DNA of 11,123 nt from Oscillospiraceae bacterium UBA3851 (GTDB lineage Bacteria > Bacillota > Clostridia > Oscillospirales > Oscillospiraceae). A program made the position numbers and the translations under genes. The stretch covers positions 472 to 11,594 of the forward strand of contig DGHJ01000071.1 of the NCBI GenBank assembly GCA_002392625.1, read 5' to 3'. A model generated the notes under the pieces. That model was not told the DNA's origin. It was given only the letters and a program-made list of their open reading frames with translations, and did no database searches. Position 1 is the stretch's first letter. Every line of letters starts with the position of its first letter. Of the stretch, positions 1 to 5,931 are shown in pieces.

Positions 1-352
1 ACCGGTGGATCTCGTCCACGAAGACGATGGTCTTTTCCCCGAAGCGGCGGTTGTCATCCGCCTGCTGCATCACGGCGCGGATCTCCTTGATGCCGCTGGT
101 GACGGCAGAGAAGTTGATGAATTTGGCTTTGGTGTGGTTGGCGATGACGTTGGCCAGGGTGGTCTTGCCTACCCCCGGCGGCCCCCAGAATATCATGGAG
201 GACACCGCGTCCTGCTCGATGATCCGGCGCAGGACCCTGCCTGGCCCCAGCAGGTGCTGCTGGCCCACGATCTCGTCTATGGTCGCCGGCCGCAGCCGTG
301 CCGGCAGGGGCTGGGACGCGCTGCCGTCGGAAAAGGTCATCTGTTCGTTCAA
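1..352 (-). CDS. rarA: Replication-associated recombination protein A (AAA+ ATPase), N-terminal part, cut by window edge
   Basis: RarA/MgsA is a cytoplasmic AAA+ ATPase of the clamp-loader/RuvB type that acts at stalled replication forks. The visible 117 residues carry the family's N-terminal signature (LPARLRPATIDEIVGQQHLLG, residues 16-36), Walker A GPPGVGKT (57-64) and Walker B FVDEIHR at the window edge, in the expected order. The C-terminal lid and tetramerisation domains lie outside the window. Start choice: a TTG at 352-350 sits 6 nt after the SD-like AGGTAGGTGA and is the first start after an in-frame stop. An ATG at 340-338 (giving MTFSDGS) is the alternative but lies about 18 nt from that site. 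The gene is transcribed divergently from the ECF sigma operon and looks like ordinary housekeeping chromosome bordering it. Family assignment is very sure; the exact start is not. Confidence 0.93.
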   Translation of the reverse strand, partial: MNEQMTFSDGSASQPLPARLRPATIDEIVGQQHLLGPGRVLRRIIEQDAVSSMIFWGPPGVGKTTLANVIANHTKAKFINFSAVTSGIKEIRAVMQQADDNRRFGEKTIVFVDEIHR

Positions 353-385
353 AGGAGGTCACCTACCTGGGTTGGATTCGCCACC

Positions 386-415
386 AGTATAGCACACCGC
401 GCCGCCGGATTGCAA
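386..415 (-). promoter_or_regulatory. Promoter of rarA (sigma-A type, extended -10)
   Basis: Read on the minus strand, TTGCAA (415-410) is followed by an 18-nt spacer and TATACT (391-386). The bases just before the -10 are TGC, giving an extended -10. It lies about 35 nt upstream of the rarA start and points the right way. The -35 hexamer is the same six bases used by the plus-strand promoter. Confidence 0.6.
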
Positions 416-438
416 CGCGCTTCGGGGTGTGGTATACT
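410..438 (+). promoter_or_regulatory. Promoter of the ECF sigma/serpin operon (sigma-A type)
   Basis: TTGCAA (410-415), a 17-nt spacer and TATACT (433-438) form a good housekeeping promoter. Transcription would start near 445, leaving a leader of about 100 nt before the sigma gene. Because TTGCAA is its own reverse complement, this -35 coincides exactly with that of the rarA promoter on the other strand. The promoter looks sigma-A-like rather than ECF-like, so basal expression of the sigma gene need not depend on its own product. Confidence 0.62.
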
Positions 439-456
439 AAGAGCGAAAAATATTTT

Positions 457-525
457 CCGCGGAGCATAAGGAATTTCGCTTCGCGGTCCGTATAACTTAC
501 AAAGGGCGCGGCCAGACGTGGCCGC
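457..525 (+). promoter_or_regulatory. Structured 5' leader of the sigma operon: two hairpins before the ribosome site
   Basis: Two stems can be drawn by hand. Stem 1 pairs CCGCGGAGC (457-465) with GCTTCGCGG (478-486), nine pairs including one G-U, with a 12-nt loop. Stem 2 pairs GCGGCCA (508-514) with TGGCCGC (519-525), seven perfect pairs with a 4-nt GACG loop. Stem 2 ends 10 nt before the AGGAGG at 536-541 that serves the sigma gene. No U-run follows either stem, so these are not obvious terminators. I recognise no known riboswitch class. Confidence 0.4.
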
Positions 526-547
526 CGCCCCGGTCAGGAGGATTCAC

Positions 548-1099
548 ATGGACAACGGCGCCGGTAGCTACCGCCGTTTTCTGAATGGTGAGGAGAGCGC
601 CTTCGACGAGATCATGGCGGAGCTGTTCCGCCCCCTGGTCTTCTTCGTGGACCGGTACGTGCACGACGTACATACCGCCGAGGACATTGCCATCGACGCG
701 TTCTCGGACCTCATCGTGCACCCCCGGCGGTACAATTTCAAAACCTCCCTGAAGACCTATCTCTTTATGCTGGGCCGCAGCCGTGCCCTGGACCACCTGC
801 GCCACCGCAAGGTCCTGGCGGTAACGGAGCTGGACGAGGCCCGCGACGCGGCGGGCCAGGAGAACGAGCTGGAGGAGGCCGTGCTGGCGGACGAGCGCAA
901 GCGGGCGGTGAACGCGGCGCTGGAGCGTCTGCCGGAGGACATGCGCCTGGCGGTGCATCTGGTTTATTTCGAGGACATGACCTACGACGAGGCCGCGCGG
1001 GTGATGAAGAAGAGCCGCAAGCAGGTGGATAACCTGCTGTACCGCGCGAAGAAGGAGCTGCGCCTTCTGTTGGAGGAGGATGGTGAGGAAGCGTTATGA
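548..1099 (+). CDS. ECF-type RNA polymerase sigma factor
   Basis: A 183-residue sigma-70 family protein of the extracytoplasmic-function group, which redirects RNA polymerase to a small regulon. Residues about 15-88 form region 2: the core-binding part AFDEIMAELFRPLVFFV, then HTAEDIAIDAFSDLIVHP, then the -10 recognition part FKTSLKTYLFMLGRSRALDHLR. Residues about 118-173 form region 4, with LPEDMRLAVHLVYFEDMTYD leading into the helix-turn-helix VMKKSRKQVDNLLYRAKKEL. Regions 1 and 3 are missing, and the length fits ECF proteins. The ATG at 548 is chosen over an in-frame GTG at 518 because AGGAGG (536-541) sits 6 nt before it. The stop overlaps the next gene by 4 nt (ATGA), as is usual for a sigma/anti-sigma pair. 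Its regulon is likely to include this operon, but no downstream ECF promoter could be defined with confidence. Confidence 0.93.
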   Translation: MDNGAGSYRRFLNGEESAFDEIMAELFRPLVFFVDRYVHDVHTAEDIAIDAFSDLIVHPRRYNFKTSLKTYLFMLGRSRALDHLRHRKVLAVTELDEARDAAGQENELEEAVLADERKRAVNAALERLPEDMRLAVHLVYFEDMTYDEAARVMKKSRKQVDNLLYRAKKELRLLLEEDGEEAL

Positions 1100-1689
1100 G
1101 AGATCTGGAGCAATGCCGGGCGGAGGTCTTCCGCCGCAGTGAGGAAAAAATCAGAGAAAACAAGCGCATGCGCCGCCGCGCCCTGACCCTGTGCGTGCCG
1201 CTGGCGCTGTGCCTGGTCATCGGCGCCGCCGTGTGGCCCGCCTTCGCGCCGGCTGCCAAGCAGGCCGGCAACGATCCCGTGGCCGTGACGCCTAATGGCC
1301 AGGTGTGGGATCAGGAGACCGAGGTGCAGTACGGCGACGGGGCGAAGGAAGCCCCCCAGGCCGGCGCTGTGCGTATCGAGACGGTGGAGGCCGCAGAGCT
1401 GCTGCGCTCCCTGGCCCCGGCCAATGATATGGACGACAACGCCGGTGAAGCCGTCGTCACCGCAAACGCCGGGCAGAATGACGGCAAAGCCATCGGCGCG
1501 TCCGACGGTGCGCCGGACGCGGCCGATGACAGGGAATCACGCTTTATCCTGGTCACCCCGGAGGGGGAGGAGACCTACACCCTGCGAGGCAAGGTGCTGA
1601 CCTGTGAGACGGAGGACTGGCAGCGCGTGCTGACGGAGGAGGAGGAGACGGCCCTGCGGCTGGTCCTGTCCGCAGACGGCAGCCGGTAA
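1096..1689 (+). CDS. Single-pass membrane protein, probable cognate anti-sigma factor
   Basis: A 197-residue protein with a short, very basic cytoplasmic N-terminus (residues 1-28: charged helix CRAEVFRRSEEKIRENKRMRRR), one membrane helix (about 29-50) and an extracytoplasmic part of about 145 residues. That outer part is low-complexity, Ala/Asp/Gly-rich in the middle, and ends in a compact domain containing FILVTPEGEETYTLRGKVL and LTEEEETALRLVL. Position (ATGA overlap with the ECF sigma gene) and topology are those of an anti-sigma factor that holds sigma at the membrane. It lacks the HxxxCxxC zinc motif of classical ZAS anti-sigma proteins, and the inner segment is much shorter than a usual anti-sigma domain. 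The role is therefore inferred from context, not from a recognised domain. The start is fixed by translational coupling. Confidence 0.65.
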   Translation: MRDLEQCRAEVFRRSEEKIRENKRMRRRALTLCVPLALCLVIGAAVWPAFAPAAKQAGNDPVAVTPNGQVWDQETEVQYGDGAKEAPQAGAVRIETVEAAELLRSLAPANDMDDNAGEAVVTANAGQNDGKAIGASDGAPDAADDRESRFILVTPEGEETYTLRGKVLTCETEDWQRVLTEEEETALRLVLSADGSR

Positions 1690-1710
1690 TTCAGAGAGGA
1701 GCTGAAACGG

Positions 1711-2928
1711 ATGAACAAAAAGCATATCATCGCGGTCTGCGCCCTGGCGCTTTGCACCGCGCTCTGCATCGTCGGCGCCTCGGCGCTGCACCGGGCGGAG
1801 GCGTCCGCCCAGACCGGGTCCGCCGACCCTGCGCCCGCCGCGCCGGACCCCACCGAACCCACCGAACCGGACCCGATCTCCGATCCGGTCCTCCAGCCCG
1901 GCGAGCTGCAGCCGGTGAGTCTGGGCTTCGGGGCCCAGTATATCCGCACCGACGGCTACCACGAGGACGTGCAGTACCCCGTGGTGAAGCTCATCCGCTC
2001 CGTGGAGGAGCTGAACGCCTATTACCAGGCCAACAGGGACCGTTATTATATGGACGGCTTCCTGACCGCCTGTGAGAAGTACGACGAGGCCTATTTCAGC
2101 GAGCGCATCCTGGTCATCGTGGTGACGGAGGCCGGCAGCGGCTCCGTCCGCTATCAGGTCACCGGCGCGGCGCTGAACGGTGACACCCTGGCCGTGGACG
2201 TCAACGTGCTCTCCCCGGAGGTGGGCACCTGCGACATGGCCGAGTGGCACATCCTCATCGAGCCGGCGGCGGGCGTGGACGTGGCGGACGAGAGCCATGT
2301 GCAGGTGCGTCTGAACGCAGCGGCGATGGAGCCTGCGTCCGGCCTGGCCTACTTCTCCTCCGGCAGCGCCAGCGCCGCCCTGCGCATCCCGGAGGGCTGG
2401 ATATACGAGGCGGAACGGTATGACGAGTCCGTCGACGATTGCGATTTTTACATCGCCTTCCGCCCTGTGGCCCGGCAGCACAGCATCGTCCTGCGCCACT
2501 TCACCAGATACGGCATCTGCGGCACGGGACTGGAGTCGGAGAAGATCCGGCTGGGCGATTACGAGGCGTGGCAGAGGACCTATGTCGGGCACAGCCAGTG
2601 GGATTTCATCGACGTCACAGGCCCCGAGGGGACGGACTGCTTCAACATCAACAACGAGACCTGCGGGGAGTGGAGCGACAGCGAGTTCCGGAAGGCCATG
2701 GAGATCCTGGAGACCCTGGAGCTGGGCGACGGCCGCCCCACCGAGGCCCAGGCCATCGAGATCGCCAAACCGGCGGTCACGGTGGAATACGACTATATCA
2801 AGGCCGTTTATGACGAGGAACGTGGCGGCTGGACGGTGGCCTTCGGCCGACGGAACTACGCCGGCGGCGACCAGCTGGTGACGGTGAGCGACGCCGGAGT
2901 GGTGGTGGATTCGTCCTGGGGCGAGTGA
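1711..2928 (+). CDS. Exported/anchored multidomain protein of unknown function
   Basis: 405 residues. The N-terminus is a signal peptide or anchor (KKH then a hydrophobic stretch 6-26, possible signal peptidase I site after ASA at 25). A Pro/Thr/Glu linker follows (about 36-62). Three globular parts come next. Part A (about 88-190) has an ERILVIVVTEAGSGSVRYQV core and ends TCDMAEWHILIEP; it loosely recalls PrcB_C-type domains, but I cannot confirm this. Part B (about 211-340) contains ALRIPEGWIYE, CGTGLESEKIRLGDYEAWQ and a C-terminal helix. Part C (346-405) has YDYIKAVYDEERGGWTVAF then GGDQLVTVSDAGVVV, like a PepSY-style one-helix/sheet unit. There is no lipobox: TALC lacks a small residue before Cys. 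SD GAGGAG (1696-1701) is 9 nt before the ATG. The gene starts 21 nt after the anti-sigma gene. It shares its N-terminal anchor with the next gene. Function unknown; an envelope role is inferred. Confidence 0.75.
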   Translation: MNKKHIIAVCALALCTALCIVGASALHRAEASAQTGSADPAPAAPDPTEPTEPDPISDPVLQPGELQPVSLGFGAQYIRTDGYHEDVQYPVVKLIRSVEELNAYYQANRDRYYMDGFLTACEKYDEAYFSERILVIVVTEAGSGSVRYQVTGAALNGDTLAVDVNVLSPEVGTCDMAEWHILIEPAAGVDVADESHVQVRLNAAAMEPASGLAYFSSGSASAALRIPEGWIYEAERYDESVDDCDFYIAFRPVARQHSIVLRHFTRYGICGTGLESEKIRLGDYEAWQRTYVGHSQWDFIDVTGPEGTDCFNINNETCGEWSDSEFRKAMEILETLELGDGRPTEAQAIEIAKPAVTVEYDYIKAVYDEERGGWTVAFGRRNYAGGDQLVTVSDAGVVVDSSWGE

Positions 2929-2941
2929 GGAGGCTGCGGAG

Positions 2942-3478
2942 ATGAAGAAAAAGGACGTCATCGCGGTGTGCGCCCTGGCGCTGTGCACCGTGTTGTGCAT
3001 CGTGGGCGCGTCGGCGCTGAGCCGGGACGAAGAGACCGAAAACGGAGAGGCGCCGGAGGATTTCTCCTTTGCTTTGACCTGGAACTGCTACGGCGTCAGC
3101 TCCTATGACAGCGCCACCGGGAAGCTGGTCAAGACCACCGACGCCACCCACCCGGAGGACTACGTGACGGAGTATCATCTGACGGAGGCGGAGCAGCAGC
3201 AGATCCAAAAGCTCATGCAGGAGCTGGATCTGGACAGCTATCCGTCCCGCTATGATCCCAATCCGGATGTGAAATCCGAACCGTCCATGACCCTGATCCT
3301 CACGGCCCGTACGGCGGAGGGGGAAAAGACCGTCAGGGCCGAGAACATCGCCATCCTGGGCGACGCCAAGGACGCCAAGGGCAGAAAGTTCCTGGACGTC
3401 TGCCGCGCCATTGAAAATATCCTGTACGCCACCGACGCCTGGCAGGCCCTGCCGGAATACGAGTTTTTCTATGAGTAA
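2942..3478 (+). CDS. Exported/anchored protein of unknown function, N-terminus duplicated from the preceding gene
   Basis: 178 residues. Residues 1-26 are a KKK-led hydrophobic signal or anchor nearly identical to that of the gene at 1711-2928 (shared core IAVCALALCT, then CIVGASAL). The remainder is a single soluble domain: FALTWNCYGVSSYDSATGKL (about 42-61), a helix around LTEAEQQQIQKLMQEL, then YPSRYDPNP and PSMTLILTART strands, ending ALPEYEFFYE. I do not recognise a named family. The domain is unrelated by eye to those of its neighbour, so only the targeting module is shared. The ATG has AGGAGG (2928-2933) 8 nt upstream, beginning on the last base of the previous stop codon, so the two are surely co-translated. 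A surface or envelope accessory role is inferred from position in the sigma/serpin operon. Confidence 0.72.
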   Translation: MKKKDVIAVCALALCTVLCIVGASALSRDEETENGEAPEDFSFALTWNCYGVSSYDSATGKLVKTTDATHPEDYVTEYHLTEAEQQQIQKLMQELDLDSYPSRYDPNPDVKSEPSMTLILTARTAEGEKTVRAENIAILGDAKDAKGRKFLDVCRAIENILYATDAWQALPEYEFFYE

Positions 3479-3490
3479 GGAGAAGGAATG

Positions 3491-4732
3491 ATGAAAAAGA
3501 CGATCTGTACTGTCTGCAGCTTGCTGCTGCTGCTTTCCATGACGCTGGGGCTGACGGCCTGCGGGGCCGCCAAGCCCCAGGACCTGACCCAGGACGTCCA
3601 CGCCAATCCGCCGGCGGTCACGACCGACCCGGCCATGGCCAGCGCCTGCGCCACCGACTTCGCCCTGCGGCTGTTCCTGGCCGAGCAGAAGGCGGGGGAG
3701 AATACCCTCGTCTCGCCCCTGTCCGTGCTGTGCGCCCTGGCCATGACCGCCAACGGCGCTCAGGGCGAGACCCGCTCGCAGATGGAGACCGTGCTGGGTA
3801 TGGACGCCGGGGCGCTGAACGAATACCTCTGCGCCTGGCTGCGGGGCCTGGACGAGGGCGGCGCTCTGCGCCTGGCCAACTCCATCTGGTTCACCGACGA
3901 TGCGCGCTTCACGGTGAACAAGGAGTTCCTGCAGACCAACGCCGACTACTACGGCGCCGATCTCTACAAGACCCCCTTTGACGCCGCCGCCTGCCAGGCC
4001 ATCAACGACTGGGTCAAGGAGCGCACCGACGGCATGATCCCCCATATTCTGGACAGGATCCCGTCCTCTGCCGTCATGTATCTGGTCAACGCCCTGGCCT
4101 TTGAGGCCAAGTGGGAGGAGGTCTATATGGACTACCAGGTCCACGAAGGCGATTTCAACACCGCAGACGGGCAGAAGATAAAAGCAGATTATATGGGCAG
4201 CATGGAGCACGCCTGGCTGGAGACCGACATGGCCACCGGCTTTATGAAGTATTACGAGGGTCGGCAGTACGCCTTTGCCGCTCTGCTGCCCAAAGAGGGC
4301 GCCACCGTGGCAGAGCTGCTGGATTCCCTCACCGGCGCGGAGCTCCATGAGCTGCTGACCCATCCGCAGGATGCATATGTGACCACATTGCTCCCCAAAT
4401 TCGAGACTGATTACAGCACCGAGCTGTCCGAGACGCTGTCCGCCATGGGTATGCCGGATGCCTTTGACGATACAAAGGCGGACTTCTCCGGCCTGGGTCA
4501 TTCCGACGCCGGCAATATCTATATCAGCCGCGTGCTGCACAAGACCTTTATCTCCGTGGCGGAGGAGGGCACCCGCGCCGGAGCCGCCACCGTTGTGGAG
4601 ATGGCTGAGGGCACCATGCTCATTGAGGATCAGAAGACCGTGACGCTGGACCGCCCCTTCGTTTACATGCTGGTGGACGTGGAGACCGGCACGCCCTTCT
4701 TCATCGGCACCATGCTGGACCCGGCTGCGTAA
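3491..4732 (+). CDS. Serpin (serine protease inhibitor), surface lipoprotein, copy 1
   Basis: Serpins trap serine (some cysteine) proteases by insertion of a cleaved reactive-centre loop into a beta-sheet. This 413-residue protein has a lipoprotein signal with lipobox LTAC (Cys24), a short spacer, then a full-length serpin fold. Visible family blocks are NTLVSPLSVLCALAMTANGA, LANSIWFTDD, INDWVKERTDGMIPHIL, VMYLVNALAFEAKWE, YISRVLHKTFISVAEEGT and the C-terminal DRPFVYMLVD...PFFIGTM. The hinge EEGTRAGAAT (about 358-367) is rich in small residues, as in inhibitory serpins. The scissile bond should lie in or near EGTMLIED, with Met or Leu plausible at P1, which would suggest an elastase/chymotrypsin/subtilisin-like target. 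Exact P1 is uncertain because the loop is about four residues longer than in alpha-1-antitrypsin. Start: the ATG at 3491 is 8 nt after AAGGAG; an ATG at 3488 is equally in frame. Confidence 0.96.
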   Translation: MKKTICTVCSLLLLLSMTLGLTACGAAKPQDLTQDVHANPPAVTTDPAMASACATDFALRLFLAEQKAGENTLVSPLSVLCALAMTANGAQGETRSQMETVLGMDAGALNEYLCAWLRGLDEGGALRLANSIWFTDDARFTVNKEFLQTNADYYGADLYKTPFDAAACQAINDWVKERTDGMIPHILDRIPSSAVMYLVNALAFEAKWEEVYMDYQVHEGDFNTADGQKIKADYMGSMEHAWLETDMATGFMKYYEGRQYAFAALLPKEGATVAELLDSLTGAELHELLTHPQDAYVTTLLPKFETDYSTELSETLSAMGMPDAFDDTKADFSGLGHSDAGNIYISRVLHKTFISVAEEGTRAGAATVVEMAEGTMLIEDQKTVTLDRPFVYMLVDVETGTPFFIGTMLDPAA

Positions 4733-4744
4733 GGCGGTGAGATT

Positions 4745-5752
4745 ATGCTTCTCTTTCTGAACTCTCTGGCCCACCTGCTGGTGGACGGGGTCTGCGCCGC
4801 CACCGTCTTCGGCCCCGTCCGTGACGCGGCGGACTTGACGACTCTGGTGCTGCTCTATAACACCCTGGCCTTTTCCACCCAGTGCCTGGTGGGTCTGGCG
4901 GCGGACCGGCTGCGCAAGCACGGCGTATCCGCCGCGGCGGCCATGGCGCTGGTGGCGGCGGGCTTCCTGCTGCCGCTGCCCCCGCTGGCGCGGATCTGCC
5001 TGGTGGGCGTGGGCAACAGCCTGTTTCACGTGGCCGGCGGCGCCATGACGCTGGAGCGCAGCGGCGGCAAGGCCGGCCCCCTGGGCGTGTTCGTTGCCCC
5101 CGGCGCCGTGGGCTTGACCCTGGGCACCCTGTGGCCCCTGCTGGGCACCGCCTTTTCCATCCTGCTGATCTGCTGCGCCGTGGCCGTGATGCCGCTGGCA
5201 AGAGCCGCGGCCGTCTCCGCCGCGCCGGAGCGCGGAGAGAAGCCGGACGTGGGTCTGGCCATCCCACTGCTGCTGACGCTGGCGGTGGCCGTGCGGGCGG
5301 TGGGCGGCAGCGCCGTCTCCTTCCCGTGGAAGACCGGCGCCGCCATGGCCCTGGCGGTCACGGCCTGCGTCTTCGCCGGCAAGACCGCCGGCGGCTTCCT
5401 GTGCGACCGGCTGGGCGCCGGGAAAACGGCGCTGATCTCCATCGTTCCCGCCGCCGTGCTCATCGCCTTTTGCAGCGCCTGGGCCGTCCCGTCCATGGCG
5501 GGTCAGCTGCTGCTGAACCTGACCATGCCGGTGACGCTGTGGCTCATGTACCGGGCCATGCCCGATTCCCCCGGCTTTGCCTTCGGCCTGGCGGCCTCGG
5601 CCCTGTGGCCTGGCACCATCGCCGGGCAGCTGATGCACCTGACGGGTCCGCTGCTGTGGCTGTGCGTCATCGTCAGCTTCGTCTTCGGCCTGGGGGCAAT
5701 CCTCCGGTCCGGGAAAATATTGACACGGAAAGGATATCTGCTATCATGTTGA
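4745..5752 (+). CDS. MFS-type membrane transporter, short form
   Basis: A 335-residue polytopic protein with about 10-12 hydrophobic helices. The Major Facilitator motif A occurs in both halves: GLAADRLRKHG (50-60) after helix 2, and GGFLCDRLGAGK (216-227) in the second half. This supports an MFS fold with its internal repeat. It is shorter than the usual 400 or so residues, with a compact central loop (about 152-168). The opening SLAHLLVDG and the NSLFHVAGG segment (91-99) recall fosmidomycin-resistance-like MFS proteins, but the substrate cannot be told. The start ATG follows GGCGGTGAG and lies 12 nt after the serpin stop. The last residues (KILTRKGYLLSC) come from unusually AT-rich DNA that also holds a promoter-like sequence. 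The 3' end overlaps the next small gene by 7 nt. Role in the operon unknown; export of a small molecule or peptide is possible. Confidence 0.8.
   Translation: MLLFLNSLAHLLVDGVCAATVFGPVRDAADLTTLVLLYNTLAFSTQCLVGLAADRLRKHGVSAAAAMALVAAGFLLPLPPLARICLVGVGNSLFHVAGGAMTLERSGGKAGPLGVFVAPGAVGLTLGTLWPLLGTAFSILLICCAVAVMPLARAAAVSAAPERGEKPDVGLAIPLLLTLAVAVRAVGGSAVSFPWKTGAAMALAVTACVFAGKTAGGFLCDRLGAGKTALISIVPAAVLIAFCSAWAVPSMAGQLLLNLTMPVTLWLMYRAMPDSPGFAFGLAASALWPGTIAGQLMHLTGPLLWLCVIVSFVFGLGAILRSGKILTRKGYLLSC
5720..5747 (+). promoter_or_regulatory. Possible internal promoter before the small-membrane-protein/serpin 2 block
   Basis: TTGACA (5720-5725, perfect -35), a 16-nt spacer and TATCAT (5742-5747, five of six to TATAAT) lie in the last codons of the MFS gene, in a locally AT-rich patch inside otherwise GC-rich coding DNA. 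Transcription would start near 5754 and could drive the genes from 5928 to 8008 separately from the sigma gene. A start there would exclude the ATG at 5746 from the transcript. Confidence 0.42.
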
Positions 5753-5931
5753 GTATGCTGTGGAAGCCCGCCTTCGCGGACGTGGTGTTTCTGCCCCGCT
5801 GGACGGATATACTGCCTGCGGTGCTGATCGCAGCCGTGGTGCTGCTGGCGGCGGGCCTACTGATCTATTTCGCCGTCAGAGCCCGCAAAAGAAGGAAAAA
5901 CCGGAACGCGGAAAAGGAGGAACGGAAATGA
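5746..5931 (+). CDS. Small single-pass membrane protein, AFAD family member 1 (no clear signal peptide)
   Basis: 61 residues: a short N-terminus MLSMLWKP, then AFADVVFLP, one hydrophobic helix (about 23-45, ILPAVLIAAVVLLAAGLLIY) and a strongly basic tail (RARKRRKNRNAEKEERK). The AFAD + helix + basic tail plan matches the next two genes, but here the hydrophobic leader that should precede AFAD is missing. The ATG at 5746 overlaps the MFS stop and has GGAAAGGA 11 nt upstream; an ATG at 5755 is the alternative. The stop overlaps the next start by 4 nt (ATGA). It could be a 5'-truncated paralog left by a rearrangement at the MFS junction, or an intact N-out/C-in one-helix protein. Expression is supported only by packing, overlap and the family resemblance. 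Function unknown. Confidence 0.6.
   Translation: MLSMLWKPAFADVVFLPRWTDILPAVLIAAVVLLAAGLLIYFAVRARKRRKNRNAEKEERK

Noticed and set aside
351..389. A perfect-looking AAAGGAGGT on the plus strand followed by a TTG start
   Set aside because: The frame from TTG at 372 is only six codons, and the site lies antisense to the rarA start region. It is most likely coincidence, though a tiny leader peptide cannot be excluded.
5..469. Plus-strand open frames across the start of the window
   Set aside because: They are antisense to rarA, whose Walker A and B motifs are unmistakable on the minus strand.
470..492. An ECF-like promoter, GGAAT then CGTA, upstream of the sigma gene (autoregulation)
   Set aside because: The spacer is only 14 nt, where 16-17 is usual for such promoters, and the bases also belong to a hairpin. 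It is not strong enough to annotate.
1711..1788. Lipoprotein signal in the 405-residue protein
   Set aside because: The best candidate, TALC, lacks the small residue required just before Cys. The stretch reads better as a signal peptidase I leader or an anchor.
2798..5638. A 946-codon open frame on the minus strand, and similar long antisense frames at 1537-3000, 6698-8110 and 8950-10725
   Set aside because: They are mirror frames of GC-rich genes: the products are Gly/His/Gln/Arg-rich with no family motifs, while the plus-strand genes beneath them carry clear domains and ribosome sites.
4882..5745. A long frame running into the first AFAD gene from inside the transporter gene
   Set aside because: The upstream part is Arg/Gly/Pro-rich out-of-frame translation of the MFS gene. 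Only the part from the ATG at 5746 resembles a real protein.
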